Shown: positions 44,308-53,432 of the stretch, in pieces
Layout: each line of letters starts with the position of its first letter
Position numbering within the stretch: position 1 is the stretch's first letter
Assembly: GCF_042646425.1 (NCBI RefSeq)
Contig: NZ_JBHRTR010000015.1
Span: 186,001-250,000, forward strand
Direction of reading: 5' to 3'
Length of the DNA: 64,000 bases
Source: Marinibaculum pumilum
GTDB taxonomy: Bacteria > Pseudomonadota > Alphaproteobacteria > Ferrovibrionales > Ferrovibrionaceae
The notes under the pieces: model-generated
Database searches by the model: none
The model's input: only the letters and a program-made list of their open reading frames with translations
What the model was told of the DNA's origin: nothing
Translations under genes and position numbers: made by a program

Positions 44308-44550
44308 TCAGGCAAAGGCCTTGAAGGTGATCAGGGTGAAGGTGTCCTTCACGCCATCCAGGGTTTGCAGGTTGGATACGACGAAATGGCCGATGTCCTG
44401 GCCGTCCGGCAGGTAGCATTTCATCAGCAGGTCGTACTGGCCGGAGACGGAATGCACTTCCGAGACCTGCTCGACCGATTCGACGGCCTCCACGGCCACG
44501 TCATAGGCCCGGCCGAGCTCGCACTTCACCATGACGAAGATCGTTTGCAT
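44308..44550 (-). CDS. Stand-alone Lrp/AsnC ligand-binding (RAM) domain protein
   Basis: 80 residues from ATG 44550 (MQTIFVMVKCELGRAYDVA...), with GGGAG nine bases upstream. It is a ferredoxin-like fold with no DNA-binding domain; the effector-site loop is HSVSGQYDLLMKCYL. Such SraA/RAM proteins bind amino acids and form decamers, and may tune Lrp-type regulators or act as sensors. It sits directly upstream of the aryl-CoA operon on the same strand, which invites a link to an amino-acid-like ligand, but there is no direct evidence. Confidence 0.88.
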   Translation of the reverse strand: MQTIFVMVKCELGRAYDVAVEAVESVEQVSEVHSVSGQYDLLMKCYLPDGQDIGHFVVSNLQTLDGVKDTFTLITFKAFA

Positions 44551-44679
44551 GTCGGTCTCTCCCGCAGTCCTGCCCGGCCGGGCGGCTGGCGCATCCAAAG
44601 GCCGGCCCGGGCCGCAAAGCTGCCGTGCCGGCGCTTGGCGTGCAAGGGGCGTCGGCGGGATGCGGCCCGGACGCCGCGC

Positions 44680-46971
44680 CTATTGCGCCGCGTCGCCAAT
44701 GCCGGCGAAGCGGCGCACCTGCCGCGACACTGCCGCCAGCATGCCGCCGCGGTCGATCGGCTTGGCGACGAAATCGTCCATGCCGGCATCCAGCATCTTC
44801 TGCCGGTCATGGGCCATGACATTGGCGGTCAGCGCGATCACCGGCGTGTCGCAGAGCGGCGGCAGCATGGCGCGGATCTGGCGGGTCGCCGCGATGCCGT
44901 CCAGTTCGGGCATGTGGATGTCCATCAGGATGGCGTCGAACCGCTGTACCTGCAGCGCCTCGACCGCCTCGCGGCCATTGGTCACGGTTGTGACCCGGTA
45001 GCCGGCGCCCTCCAGCATCGTCTTGGCGAGGAACCGGTTCACCTCGGTATCCTCCGCCACCAGGAGATGCGACTCACCGGCGGCTTCCGGCGCGGCGGCG
45101 GACTCCTCGCCCAGCATCAGGCAGGGTTCCTCCGCCACGGTGGTGGCGATCGTGAACCAGAAGCGGCTGCCCTGCCCGGGCAGGCTGTCGAAGCCGATAT
45201 CGCCGCCCAGCATCCGGGTCAGGCGGCGGCAGATCGCCAGGCCCAGACCTGTCCCGCCGTAGCGCCGCGCGGCCGAGCTGTCGGCCTGGGCGAAGGGATC
45301 GAACAGGCTGCGCGCCTGCTCTTCGGAGATACCGATGCCGGTATCCTCCACAAGGAAACGCAGCACCAGCGGCGTGCCCGGCGCGGCGCGCGCAGGCTCG
45401 CCATTGGCCGGCAGGCCGTCGACGGAGATCCGGACGCGGACATGGCCGGTATCGGTGAACTTTACCGCATTGCCGATCAGGTTCAGCAGGACCTGGCGCA
45501 GCCGGCCGGGATCGCCCTCCAGCCAGGGCGGGATGTGCAGCGCCTCGCCGACCTCGATGCGCAGGCCCTTTTCCGCCGCCCGCAATGCCAGCAGGTCGAC
45601 CACGTCGCTGACCACATGGCCGATGTTGAAGACCTCGTTGTGCAGCTGGAAATTGCCGGATTCCAGTTTCGACAGGTCGAGGATGTCGTTGATGATGGTC
45701 AGCAATGCATCGCCGGTCCGCCGCATCGTGGACAGGTAGTCCCGCTGCAGCGCGTCCAGCCGCGTCCCCTCCATCAGGTCGATCATGCCCAGGATGCCGG
45801 TCATCGGCGTGCGGATCTCGTGGCTCATCATCGCCAGGAAGTCGGTCTTGGCGCGGCTGGCCTCCTCCGCCTTCTGGCGGGCCGCGGCATAATCCTCCGC
45901 CAGCTGGACCAGATGCGCGGACTGCTGTTCCATCATCTCCTGCGAGCGGGCGAGGTCCTCGACCGCATGGCGCAGGCGGGATTCGCTCTCGGTCAGGCGC
46001 AGCTCGCGTTCGCGCGTCTCGGTGACGTCGCGGACCGAGACCAGGATATCGCCGCCCGCCACCATCTGCAGCGCCACCAGCACCCGCCGGCCGTCGGCAA
46101 GCTGCCATTCCCAGCGCGACGGCGTGATGTTCTCCCCGGTGGGGAGGGCGCGGCGCAGCAGCCGCGGCGGGATCCAGCCCAGCCGCCGCGCCTGCCGGGC
46201 CAGGCTGCACATATGCCGACCGGGCTCCAGCAGCGACACGAACTCCGCATCGGTCAGGCGCGCCATCTGGGCGTTGTACAGGAGCAGCCTGGCCTCCCGG
46301 TCGAACACCATCATGCCCTCGCCCAGGGCATCCACCGCGGCGCTCAGCCGGGCCTCGGTCTGCTTCACATAGCTGATGTCGGTATAGACGCCGATCAGCT
46401 CCCCCCGCGGGTCGCGATGCTCGTTGACCAGCAGCCAGCGGCCGTCGCGATAGCGCTGCTCGAACTGGCCGCCCCCTTCGGCATGGATGCGCATCCGCCG
46501 TGCCAGCCAGGCATCCGCACCTTCCGGCGCATGCAGGTAGCCGCTGCGGACCGTCATTTCCGCCAGTTCGCGGAAGGTCGCATTGGGCTCCGCGACTCCC
46601 AACAGTTGAGGGAAGAAAGTCTCCATCGCCTCGTTCCAGTCCAACAGCCGGTCCTCGCTGTCGAAGCGAAGGACGCCGATGTTCACGGCATCGAGGGCGG
46701 CCATGACGCTGCCGGAGCCGGTCGCATGGGACGGCGCGTCGGGCCTGGCGGCGCGAGCCCGGTGGCCGAGCAGGAGATCGCCCCGCAGCAGCGCGATCAG
46801 GGCGAGGCCGCCCAGCGCCAACCCGGCCGGCGGCAGCCATCCGGACCAGGGGACGGTCCAGAACAGGGGGGCAAAGGCAGTGGCCGCCATGCCGCAGGCG
46901 ATGGCGCCGACAAGAAGTCTGCGGCGATGGTGCCGCATCAGGGCCCGGATCGGCGAAATGGGCGGTGGCAC
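44680..46971 (-). CDS. Hybrid sensor histidine kinase with two PAS-like domains
   Basis: 763 residues from GTG 46971 (AGGGA five bases upstream; ATG 46938 lacks a site). Two N-terminal membrane helices (LLVGAIACGMAATAFAPLFW, LPPAGLALGGLALIALL) are followed by PAS-like sensors at about 95-215 and 215-325. HisKA has the phosphoryl His in MMSHEIRTPMTGILG. HATPase_c shows NLIGNAVKFTDTG (N box), DTGIGISEEQ (G1) and YGGTGLGLAIC (G2). A C-terminal receiver has the acceptor Asp in AILMDIHMPELDG and Lys in FVAKPIDRG. No Hpt or response regulator is adjacent, so the phosphorelay partner is unknown. Confidence 0.93.
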   Translation of the reverse strand: MPPPISPIRALMRHHRRRLLVGAIACGMAATAFAPLFWTVPWSGWLPPAGLALGGLALIALLRGDLLLGHRARAARPDAPSHATGSGSVMAALDAVNIGVLRFDSEDRLLDWNEAMETFFPQLLGVAEPNATFRELAEMTVRSGYLHAPEGADAWLARRMRIHAEGGGQFEQRYRDGRWLLVNEHRDPRGELIGVYTDISYVKQTEARLSAAVDALGEGMMVFDREARLLLYNAQMARLTDAEFVSLLEPGRHMCSLARQARRLGWIPPRLLRRALPTGENITPSRWEWQLADGRRVLVALQMVAGGDILVSVRDVTETRERELRLTESESRLRHAVEDLARSQEMMEQQSAHLVQLAEDYAAARQKAEEASRAKTDFLAMMSHEIRTPMTGILGMIDLMEGTRLDALQRDYLSTMRRTGDALLTIINDILDLSKLESGNFQLHNEVFNIGHVVSDVVDLLALRAAEKGLRIEVGEALHIPPWLEGDPGRLRQVLLNLIGNAVKFTDTGHVRVRISVDGLPANGEPARAAPGTPLVLRFLVEDTGIGISEEQARSLFDPFAQADSSAARRYGGTGLGLAICRRLTRMLGGDIGFDSLPGQGSRFWFTIATTVAEEPCLMLGEESAAAPEAAGESHLLVAEDTEVNRFLAKTMLEGAGYRVTTVTNGREAVEALQVQRFDAILMDIHMPELDGIAATRQIRAMLPPLCDTPVIALTANVMAHDRQKMLDAGMDDFVAKPIDRGGMLAAVSRQVRRFAGIGDAAQ

Positions 46972-47078
46972 GGATCCCTGTCCCGCATCGGTTCCGTGGT
47001 CTGCAGATTTAACCTGGACTGCAGGAGAACTGAGGCTACACCCGCCGAGGCTTGCTGGCCAAGCGGCACTGCGGCGGT

Positions 47079-47978
47079 TCAGGTCCTGAGTTCGGCGACC
47101 AGCAGATCAACGAACCGCCTGACCCGCGGTTCTACCAGCCGCCGGCCCGGGTACAGTACGACGATCCGGGCGGCCCCGAAGTCCAGGTCGGGCAGCACCT
47201 CCTGAAGATCGCCGGCGGCCAACTGCCCGGCGACCAGGAACTCCGGCAGGAAGGCGATGCCAAGGCCGGCGACGGCGGCATCGCGGAGTGCCTCGCCGCT
47301 GTCCAGGCGCAGCCGGCCGCTGGCCGGAATCCTCTGCCATGTCCCCGCGGCATCGCGATGACGCCAGCGCTGCGTCCCGCTGCGGCTGTGGAACAGCAGG
47401 CAGTCGTGGCGCGCCAGCGCGTCCGCATGGGCCGGCATGCCGCGCGCGGCAAGATAGGCAGGGGCAGCGCAGAGCATCGCGCGGTAGCCGGCAATCGTGC
47501 GACAGATCAGTCCGGCAGGTGCGTCCGCCCCACCGATGCGGACGGCCAGGTCGAAGCCCTCCTCGACGATATCGACCGGCCGGTCGGTGAGGCTGATCTC
47601 GATCCGGACCTCCGGCCAGCGCTGAAGGAACTGCCGGACCAGCGGCAGCACGACAATGCGGCCGAAGGCGTCAGGCAGGGTGAGTCGGAGCCTGCCCCGC
47701 GGCATGCCGTCGTCAGCGGCAAGGCCGGCTTCCGCCTGGTCGAGTGCCTCCAGCACCCGCAGACCGTGGTCGTAAAGGCGCCGGCCGTCGTCCGTCAGGG
47801 CGATCGCACGGGTGGTGCGGTGGAAGAGGCGGCGGCCCAGCCTACTTTCCAGCCGGGCGACAGCCTTGCCCGCTGCCGATCCGGTCAGCCCCAGGGTGCG
47901 GCCGCCGGCAACGAAACTGCCGCCGTCGGCGACGGCCATGAAGACGAGGATCTCGTTGAGGCTGTTGTGCCGGCTCAC
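47079..47978 (-). CDS. LysR-family regulator, divergent from a RidA-family gene
   Basis: 299 residues from GTG 47978. The HTH is at about residues 10-65 (ILVFMAVADGGSFVAGGRTLG, GSAAGKAVARLESRLGRRLF), followed by the LysR substrate domain (GRLRLTLPDAFGRIVVLP...). It is of the DsdC/GcvA-like group that recognises LTDDGRRLYDH. The short divergent spacer to the RidA gene holds a perfect palindrome at 48027-48047, so control of that gene is likely. No strong ribosome site is visible. Confidence 0.9.
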   Translation of the reverse strand: MSRHNSLNEILVFMAVADGGSFVAGGRTLGLTGSAAGKAVARLESRLGRRLFHRTTRAIALTDDGRRLYDHGLRVLEALDQAEAGLAADDGMPRGRLRLTLPDAFGRIVVLPLVRQFLQRWPEVRIEISLTDRPVDIVEEGFDLAVRIGGADAPAGLICRTIAGYRAMLCAAPAYLAARGMPAHADALARHDCLLFHSRSGTQRWRHRDAAGTWQRIPASGRLRLDSGEALRDAAVAGLGIAFLPEFLVAGQLAAGDLQEVLPDLDFGAARIVVLYPGRRLVEPRVRRFVDLLVAELRT

Positions 47979-48026
47979 GACACAGGGGCCTGCCGTCCGT
48001 TGTGCGTCGCGGACCGGGGGGAGCCC

Positions 48027-48057
48027 GGTTCCGCACTGAGCGGAACCCTGTTCCGCA
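48027..48057. promoter_or_regulatory. Palindrome with third half-site between divergent LysR and RidA genes
   Basis: GGTTCCGC (48027-48034) and GCGGAACC (48040-48047) form a perfect 8-bp dyad with a 5-base spacer. A third half GTTCCGCA follows at 48050-48057. Dyad plus extra half-site is typical of LysR recognition and activation sites. It is about 50 bp from the LysR start and 130 bp from the RidA start. Confidence 0.5.
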
Positions 48058-48178
48058 AGAGCCGGCCCAGATTCAGATCCGCCGGGTCGGGAAAGCGGGG
48101 ACAGGCGAACATGCCTTCCCCGCCGCCGTCGTCATGCCCCGACCCCAGGCGCACAGGCAGCAACCGAAGGAGATCGGG

Positions 48179-48586
48179 ATGACGATGGGCATTGCGCGCA
48201 TCAATCCGCCGGCATTGTTCGATTCGACGCAAAACCACCATTCCCAGGTGACGGTGGTGGAGGCCGGGCGGCTGGCATTCTGCTCGGGCCAGGTCGCCTG
48301 GCGGCCGGGGGGACTGGATGTGCCCGCCCGTCTGGCGGACCAGGCGGAGGTCGTGGTCGGACACCTGCGGACATGCCTGGATGCGGTCGGCGCCGACACC
48401 CCGGATATCGTGATGCTCAGGGTCTATGTCGTGGACCTGACCCCGGAGCGGGTGGGGGAGGTGATGCCCCACCTGCGCAGCTTCCTGGGTGCGGCGCAGC
48501 CCAGCCTCACCGGCATCGGCGTCCAGGCGCTGGCGGGCCCGGACCTGCAGATCGAGATCGAGATGGTGGTGCAGGTACCGTCCTGA
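48179..48586 (+). CDS. RidA/YjgF/UK114-family protein
   Basis: 135 residues from ATG 48179, with AAGGAG seven bases upstream. It starts MTMGIARINPPALFDSTQNH and contains FCSGQVAWRPGG and VMLRVYVVDLTPER. The RidA signature Arg that binds the substrate carboxylate is present (MLRVYVVD). The C terminus departs from the archetype, lacking the canonical Glu-containing end, so it may be a Rid subfamily (Rid4-7) member rather than a true 2-iminopropanoate deaminase. Probably regulated by the divergent LysR. Confidence 0.85.
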   Translation: MTMGIARINPPALFDSTQNHHSQVTVVEAGRLAFCSGQVAWRPGGLDVPARLADQAEVVVGHLRTCLDAVGADTPDIVMLRVYVVDLTPERVGEVMPHLRSFLGAAQPSLTGIGVQALAGPDLQIEIEMVVQVPS

Positions 48587-48668
48587 GCGAAAGGCGGGGG
48601 ACAGGCCGATAAGCCTGTCCTCGCCGATTGCCGTCGGGCCGAATGCCGCAGTTCTGGTCTTCAGGCCC

Positions 48669-50372
48669 TCAGCCCTGCTGGCGCCGCGCGGGACGCATCA
48701 GGAAAGCGGGGACATGGTCGCCCATGCCGACCACCGGCTTGCCGCCGTCATTGCTGCGTTCGCCGCCAGAGCGGGTGTTGCGCCGGCGGCTCTCGCCGCG
48801 GCGACCGCGGGAGGGCGGCTCGTTCTTGCGGTGCTGGGGGGCACCGGCCTGCGGCTCCTTGCCGGTGTTCGATGCCGACTTCCGCTCCTGCCGGTCGTCC
48901 GCCCCTTCGGACGGAGCTTCGGCCGTTTCCGCGACCGCGGCAGCGGCCTTGCTGTCGGCCGGCTTGCTCTCGGCAGCCTTGTTCTCGGCAGCCTTGTTCT
49001 CGGCGGCCTTGCTCTCGGCCGCCTTCCGGCGGCGCGGGCGCTTCTCCTCGCGGGGCGTGGCGCTCTCCTCGCGGGATGCGGCGCTCTCCTCGGCTTCGGC
49101 CCGTACCTCATCGGCCGCCGGCTCGTCGGCGGTGCTGGCCTTGCGCGACCGGCTGCGATCGGAGGATTTGCCCTCGTCGCGCCGGCGCCGGCCGCCACGG
49201 GAGCGGCGCTCGCCGCGGTCGGCGTCATCGTCGGCATCGGCCGGTGAGGCCTCAAAACCCTCCAGGGTCTCCAGCGGGATCTCCTTCTTGATCAGCGAGC
49301 GGATGCCGGCCATGAACTTGTCGTCCGACGGCGTCACCAGCATGTAGGCGCGGCCGGTCTTGCCGGCGCGGCCGGTGCGGCCGATGCGGTGGACATAGTC
49401 CTCCGAATTCATCGGCACGTCGAAGTTGAAGACGTGGCTGAGGCCCTGGATGTCCAGGCCGCGCGCGGCGACGTCGGAGGCAACCAGCAGGCTGATCTTG
49501 CCTGTCTTGAAATTGTCCAGGGTCTCCATCCGCACCGCCTGCGACAGGTCGCCGTGGATCGCACCGGCATTGAAGCCGTGCTTTTTCAGCGACTTGAAGA
49601 GAATGTCCACATCCTTCTTGCGGTTGCAGAAGATGATCGCGTTCTTGACGTCGGCCTGGGCCAGCAGCTGCCGCAGGGCGGCGCGCTTGTCGCGGTTGGC
49701 GACCTCGATGCGGGTCTGGGTGACCGTTTCCGCCGGCGAGGCCGGCGGTGCGACGGACACTTCCTTCGGGTTGGTCAGGAAGGCATCGGCCAGGCGGCGC
49801 ATCTCCGGCGACATGGTGGCGGAGAAGAAGAGCGACTGCCGCAGCGGCGGCATCAGCTTCACGATCCGCTCCACGTCCGGGATGAAGCCCATGTCCATCA
49901 TCCGGTCGGCCTCGTCGATCACCAGGATCTTGACGCCGGAGAGCATCACCTTGCCGCGCTCGAAATGGTCGAGCAGGCGGCCCGGGGTGGCGATCAGCAC
50001 GTCGACGCCGCGGTCCAGGAGCTTGTCCTGGTCGCCGAACGACATGCCGCCGATCAGCAGGGCGGTGGAGAGGCGGTGATACTTGCCGTACTTCTCGAAG
50101 CTGCTCTTGACCTGGTCGGCCAGCTCGCGGGTCGGCTCCAGGATCAGGGCCCGTGGCATCCGCGCCTTGGCCTGGCCGTCGGCCAGGATGTCGATCAGCG
50201 GCAGGGTGAAGCCGGCGGTCTTGCCGGTGCCGGTCTGCGCGACGCCGACGATGTCGCGTCCCATCAGGACGTAGGGGATCGCCTTGCTCTGGATCGGCGT
50301 CGGCGTCGAGTACCCGGCGTCCGTGACGGCACGCAGGGTTTCAGGACTTAGTCCAAGATCTTCAAACGACAT
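48669..50372 (-). CDS. rhlE: DEAD-box ATP-dependent RNA helicase, RhlE type
   Basis: 567 residues. The helicase core spans residues 1-380: Q motif TPTPIQSKAIP, motif I AQTGTGKTAG, Ia PTRELADQ, II VIDEADRMMDMGF, III FSATMS, V ASDVAARGLDIQ, VI HRIGRTGRAGKTG. A long basic/Ala-Glu-rich tail follows (390-567), with KAAE(N/S) repeats and Arg/Gly-rich patches that bind RNA. It remodels RNA in ribosome assembly or decay and may work with the degradosome of RNase E encoded in this window. A -35/-10 pair at 50698-50726 would give a leader of about 320 bases, as in several cold-inducible helicase genes. Confidence 0.93.
   Translation of the reverse strand: MSFEDLGLSPETLRAVTDAGYSTPTPIQSKAIPYVLMGRDIVGVAQTGTGKTAGFTLPLIDILADGQAKARMPRALILEPTRELADQVKSSFEKYGKYHRLSTALLIGGMSFGDQDKLLDRGVDVLIATPGRLLDHFERGKVMLSGVKILVIDEADRMMDMGFIPDVERIVKLMPPLRQSLFFSATMSPEMRRLADAFLTNPKEVSVAPPASPAETVTQTRIEVANRDKRAALRQLLAQADVKNAIIFCNRKKDVDILFKSLKKHGFNAGAIHGDLSQAVRMETLDNFKTGKISLLVASDVAARGLDIQGLSHVFNFDVPMNSEDYVHRIGRTGRAGKTGRAYMLVTPSDDKFMAGIRSLIKKEIPLETLEGFEASPADADDDADRGERRSRGGRRRRDEGKSSDRSRSRKASTADEPAADEVRAEAEESAASREESATPREEKRPRRRKAAESKAAENKAAENKAAESKPADSKAAAAVAETAEAPSEGADDRQERKSASNTGKEPQAGAPQHRKNEPPSRGRRGESRRRNTRSGGERSNDGGKPVVGMGDHVPAFLMRPARRQQG
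48964..49023 (-). repeat. 15-bp tandem repeat (4 units) in the rhlE tail
   Basis: Plus-strand units TTGCTCTCGGCAGCC-like at 48964, 48979, 48994 and 49009 with one to three changes each. On the coding strand they give KAAES/KAAEN pentapeptides. The frame is preserved. Confidence 0.85.
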
Positions 50373-50786
50373 GAAAAGGTGAATACGCTTTCTGTCTGGG
50401 GGCAGGCCTCGCGCGGTCCCTTTCGACCGCGGCGCGGGCCGCGCATTTCGGGCGCAATCGCCCCGCTCGCCGGAGCGCCTTCGGGTGGCGGACGGTACCA
50501 GAAACCCCTCGATGTCGACCTTGTCAGGCGGCGTGCCTGGAGGCGGTCATGCGGGTAGCCCGTGCTTTGCGGGCCCGTTGTGGTACCGGTCGTCGCCGTC
50601 CTTGTCGTCGCCGACAGGCACGGCTCGCAGTGCCACCGTCCCGCGCGCCAGATCCGGTTGCAATCTTCCCTGCATACCGGATGCGCCGATGGCCGCTATG
50701 TAGGCGCCGCCGCGCCTTCTGTCAATGTATCGTTTCGGCCGAATTGCCGCACTGCAGCAAGGCGGCTCGCCCATGCCGCAGGCTGC
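50373..50786. other. Intergenic region carrying the long rhlE leader
   Basis: 414 bases between rhlE and the lipoprotein gene (both minus). The right end holds a promoter-like pair (50698-50726). The rest would be the untranslated rhlE leader and contains GC-rich dyads such as GCCCG-TGCTTTG-CGGGC near 50555. I see no coding sequence. Confidence 0.5.
50698..50726 (-). promoter_or_regulatory. Sigma-70-type promoter candidate for rhlE
   Basis: On the minus strand TTGACA (50726-50721, perfect -35) is followed by a 17-base spacer and TACATA (50703-50698). It lies 326 bases upstream of the rhlE ATG and just downstream of the lipoprotein stop. A start near 50690 would give a leader of about 320 bases. 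Confidence 0.5.
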
Positions 50787-51398
50787 CTATCGCCGGTCGA
50801 ACGGCGGCACGCCCCGGGGCCGGTTCGGATTGGCGTTGGGCAGAAGCGCCAGCATCACCTGTGCCAGCATCGACCGGAAGGCGGGATCCTGGGGGCCCGT
50901 GATGCCGCCCTGTTCCGCCACCAGGATCGACCCCATGCGCTCGCCGATGCAGAAGCCGGCCGCCAGCTTCACCCGACCGGCCCGCGGCGTGCCGGTGCCG
51001 ATGCGCCCGGGGGCGGTGCAGGCCCGATCGGTCAGCGGGCCGTCGAAGCCCGGGCTGAAGACCAGGATCGCGCGGAAGTTCGTGTTCACGTCCGGCCCGG
51101 GCATGGTGGTGGCGTCGGTCGGACCGATCCATTGCGGCAGGCTGATGCGCTGCGCGATCGCCTGGTCGTCCATCCGTGCGGCGAACGGCTGGCCGTAGAT
51201 CTCGACATAGAAGGCGCCGCTCTCCGCCGCCGTCTGCACGAAGGACGGGTCGTAGGGGCTGGTCTGGCTGTTGTAGGTGATCCACAGCCCGTCATCCAGG
51301 TCACCGCCGGCGCAGCCCGCCAGCAGCAGGGCCGCACCTGCCGCAGCGAGCCATCGTCGCAGGACTGTCAGGTTCGGGGCAGCGCAGGTCGTCCACAT
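50787..51398 (-). CDS. Predicted lipoprotein of unknown function
   Basis: 203 residues from ATG 51398, AGGA upstream; an in-frame ATG at 51455 lacks a ribosome site. Signal region VLRRWLAAAGAALLLAGCAGG carries a lipobox (LAGC). The mature part (DDGLWITYNSQTSPYDPSFV..., ILVFSPGFDGPLTDRACTAP, GFCIGERMGSILVAEQGG) has a few Cys and no family I recognise. It is 63 bp behind parE on the same strand and may share its transcript. Confidence 0.75.
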   Translation of the reverse strand: MWTTCAAPNLTVLRRWLAAAGAALLLAGCAGGDLDDGLWITYNSQTSPYDPSFVQTAAESGAFYVEIYGQPFAARMDDQAIAQRISLPQWIGPTDATTMPGPDVNTNFRAILVFSPGFDGPLTDRACTAPGRIGTGTPRAGRVKLAAGFCIGERMGSILVAEQGGITGPQDPAFRSMLAQVMLALLPNANPNRPRGVPPFDRR

Positions 51399-51461
51399 GG
51401 CGGTCGCATCCTGAAGCTTGACTTGCCGGCGGGGCCGCGGGCCCGGCGGTCGCATCGTGGC

Positions 51462-53432
51462 TCAGACGTCGATGGCGTCGAGGTCGACGAAGGCGGCATT
51501 GTCCTGGATGAAACGATAGCGCAGCTCCGGCTTGCGGCCCATCAGCTCCTCGACGATGCGCGCGGTATGGCCGTTGGCGTCGTTCGGCACCTCCACCTTC
51601 AGCAGGGTGCGCTTCGACGGGTCCATCGTCGTCTCCTTCAGCTGGCCGACCGGCATCTCGCCCAGGCCTTTGAAGCGGCTGATATCGACCTTCTGCTTGC
51701 CCTTGAACGTGGTCTTCAGATGCTCGTTGCGGTGCGCGTCGTCGCGGGCATAGACCACCGTGCCGCCGGCGCTGAGGCGGTAGAGCGGCGGCTGCGCCAG
51801 GTAGAGATGGCCGTCGCGGACAAGGCCGGGAATTTGGGTGAAGAAATAGGTCATCAGCAGCGAGGCGATATGCGCGCCGTCGACATCGGCGTCGGTCATG
51901 ATGATCACCTTGTCGTAGCGCAGATCCTCTTCCCGGTAGGCGGCCCCGGTGCGGCAGCCCAGCGCCTGCATCAGGTCGGACAGCTCCTGGTTGGCGGAGA
52001 GCTTGCCGGCATTGGCGGAGGCGACGTTCAGGATCTTGCCGCGCAGCGGCAGCACCGCCTGGAAATTGCGGTTGCGCGCCTGCTTGGCACTGCCGCCGGC
52101 GCTGTCGCCCTCTACGATGAATAGCTCCGAGCCGTCGGCCGTGGTCTGCGAGCAGTCCGCCAGCTTGCCGGGCAGCCGGTGCTTGCGGGTCGCGGTGCGG
52201 CGGTTGACCTCGCGCTCCTGCTTGCGGCGCAGCCGTTCCTCGGCATTGGACAGGACGAAGCTCATCAGGTCCTGCGCCCGGTCCGGCGCGCCGCTCAGCC
52301 AATGCTCGAAATGGTCGCGGATCGCGTTCTCCACCAGCCGCGCCGCCTCGGCGCTGGCCAGCTTCTCCTTCGTCTGGCCCTGGAACTGCGGCTCGCGGAT
52401 GAAGACGGACAGCAGGGCGACGGCGGAGCCCAGCACGTCCTCGGCGGTGATCTGCGCCGCCTTCTTCTGTCCCGTCATCTCGCCATAGGCCCGCAGGCCC
52501 TTCACCAGGGCGGCGCGTAGGCCGTTCTCGTGGGTGCCGCCTTCCGGCGTGGGCACGGTGTTGCAGTAGGACGAGAGCGAGCCTTCGCCTTCCGCCATCC
52601 AGCCGATGGCCCATTCGACCCGGCCCTCGCGCCCCTCCAGGGTGACCCGGTCGGCGAAGGGCTGCGGCAGCAGCTGCGGCCGGTCGGCCGTCGTCGCCGC
52701 CAGGAAGTCGGCGAGCCCGCCTGGAAAATGCAGCACCTCCTCCGCCGGGGTGTCGGCGGTGCGGGGCAGGCCTTCGTCGCAGGACCAGCGGATCTCCACC
52801 CCGGGGAACAGATAGGCCTTGGAGCGCGCCATACGGTACAGGCGGTCGGGGCGGAAGCGCGCGCTGGCGCCGAAGATCTCCGGGTCGGGGCGGAAGCGGA
52901 CCAGAGTGCCGCGCCGGTTCGCCACGCTGCCGACCTTCACCGCCGGGCCCTGCGGCACGCCGCGGGAATAGTCCTGCCGCCACAGGGTGCGCTCGCGCGC
53001 GACCTCGACCGTCACATGCGACGACAGGGCGTTCACCACCGACACGCCGACGCCGTGCAGCCCGCCGGCGGTCGAATAGACCTTGTCGCTGAACTTTCCG
53101 CCGGCATGCAGGGTGGTCATGATGACCTCCAGCGCCGACTTGTCCGGGAACTTCGGATGCGGATCGACCGGGATGCCGCGGCCGTTGTCGGTGACCGTCA
53201 GCTCGCCGTCGGCGGCCAGCGATACCTCGATGCGGGAGGCATGGCCGGCTACAGCTTCGTCCATCGCATTGTCCAGCACCTCGGCGAACAGGTGGTGCAG
53301 GGCGCGGTCGTCGGTGCCGCCGATATACATCCCGGGGCGGCGGCGGACCGGTTCCAGCCCTTCGAGAACCTCGATATCCTGGGCGGAATAGCCTTGCAGC
53401 TTGGCCGCGGGGTCGTTGAAGAGATCGTTCAT
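51462..53432 (-). CDS. parE: DNA topoisomerase IV subunit B
   Basis: 656 residues, the ParE length without the GyrB insertion. GHKL ATPase: EVLDNAMDEAVAG, DNGRGIPVDPHP and GGLHGVGVSVVNALS. The transducer follows, then TOPRIM with LFIVEGDSAGGSA and MTDADVDGAHI (metal Asp) and a C-terminal RFKGLGEMPVGQLKETTMD motif. It decatenates chromosomes with ParC, which is not in this window. ParE rather than GyrB is inferred from the length and from RRPGMYIGGTDDRALHHL. Confidence 0.95.
   Translation of the reverse strand: MNDLFNDPAAKLQGYSAQDIEVLEGLEPVRRRPGMYIGGTDDRALHHLFAEVLDNAMDEAVAGHASRIEVSLAADGELTVTDNGRGIPVDPHPKFPDKSALEVIMTTLHAGGKFSDKVYSTAGGLHGVGVSVVNALSSHVTVEVARERTLWRQDYSRGVPQGPAVKVGSVANRRGTLVRFRPDPEIFGASARFRPDRLYRMARSKAYLFPGVEIRWSCDEGLPRTADTPAEEVLHFPGGLADFLAATTADRPQLLPQPFADRVTLEGREGRVEWAIGWMAEGEGSLSSYCNTVPTPEGGTHENGLRAALVKGLRAYGEMTGQKKAAQITAEDVLGSAVALLSVFIREPQFQGQTKEKLASAEAARLVENAIRDHFEHWLSGAPDRAQDLMSFVLSNAEERLRRKQEREVNRRTATRKHRLPGKLADCSQTTADGSELFIVEGDSAGGSAKQARNRNFQAVLPLRGKILNVASANAGKLSANQELSDLMQALGCRTGAAYREEDLRYDKVIIMTDADVDGAHIASLLMTYFFTQIPGLVRDGHLYLAQPPLYRLSAGGTVVYARDDAHRNEHLKTTFKGKQKVDISRFKGLGEMPVGQLKETTMDPSKRTLLKVEVPNDANGHTARIVEELMGRKPELRYRFIQDNAAFVDLDAIDV

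Noticed and set aside
47052..48182. Plus-strand open frame overlapping the LysR gene and the RidA leader
   Set aside because: It is the complement of a clear LysR coding sequence and crosses the divergent promoter region; no start signal or family match.
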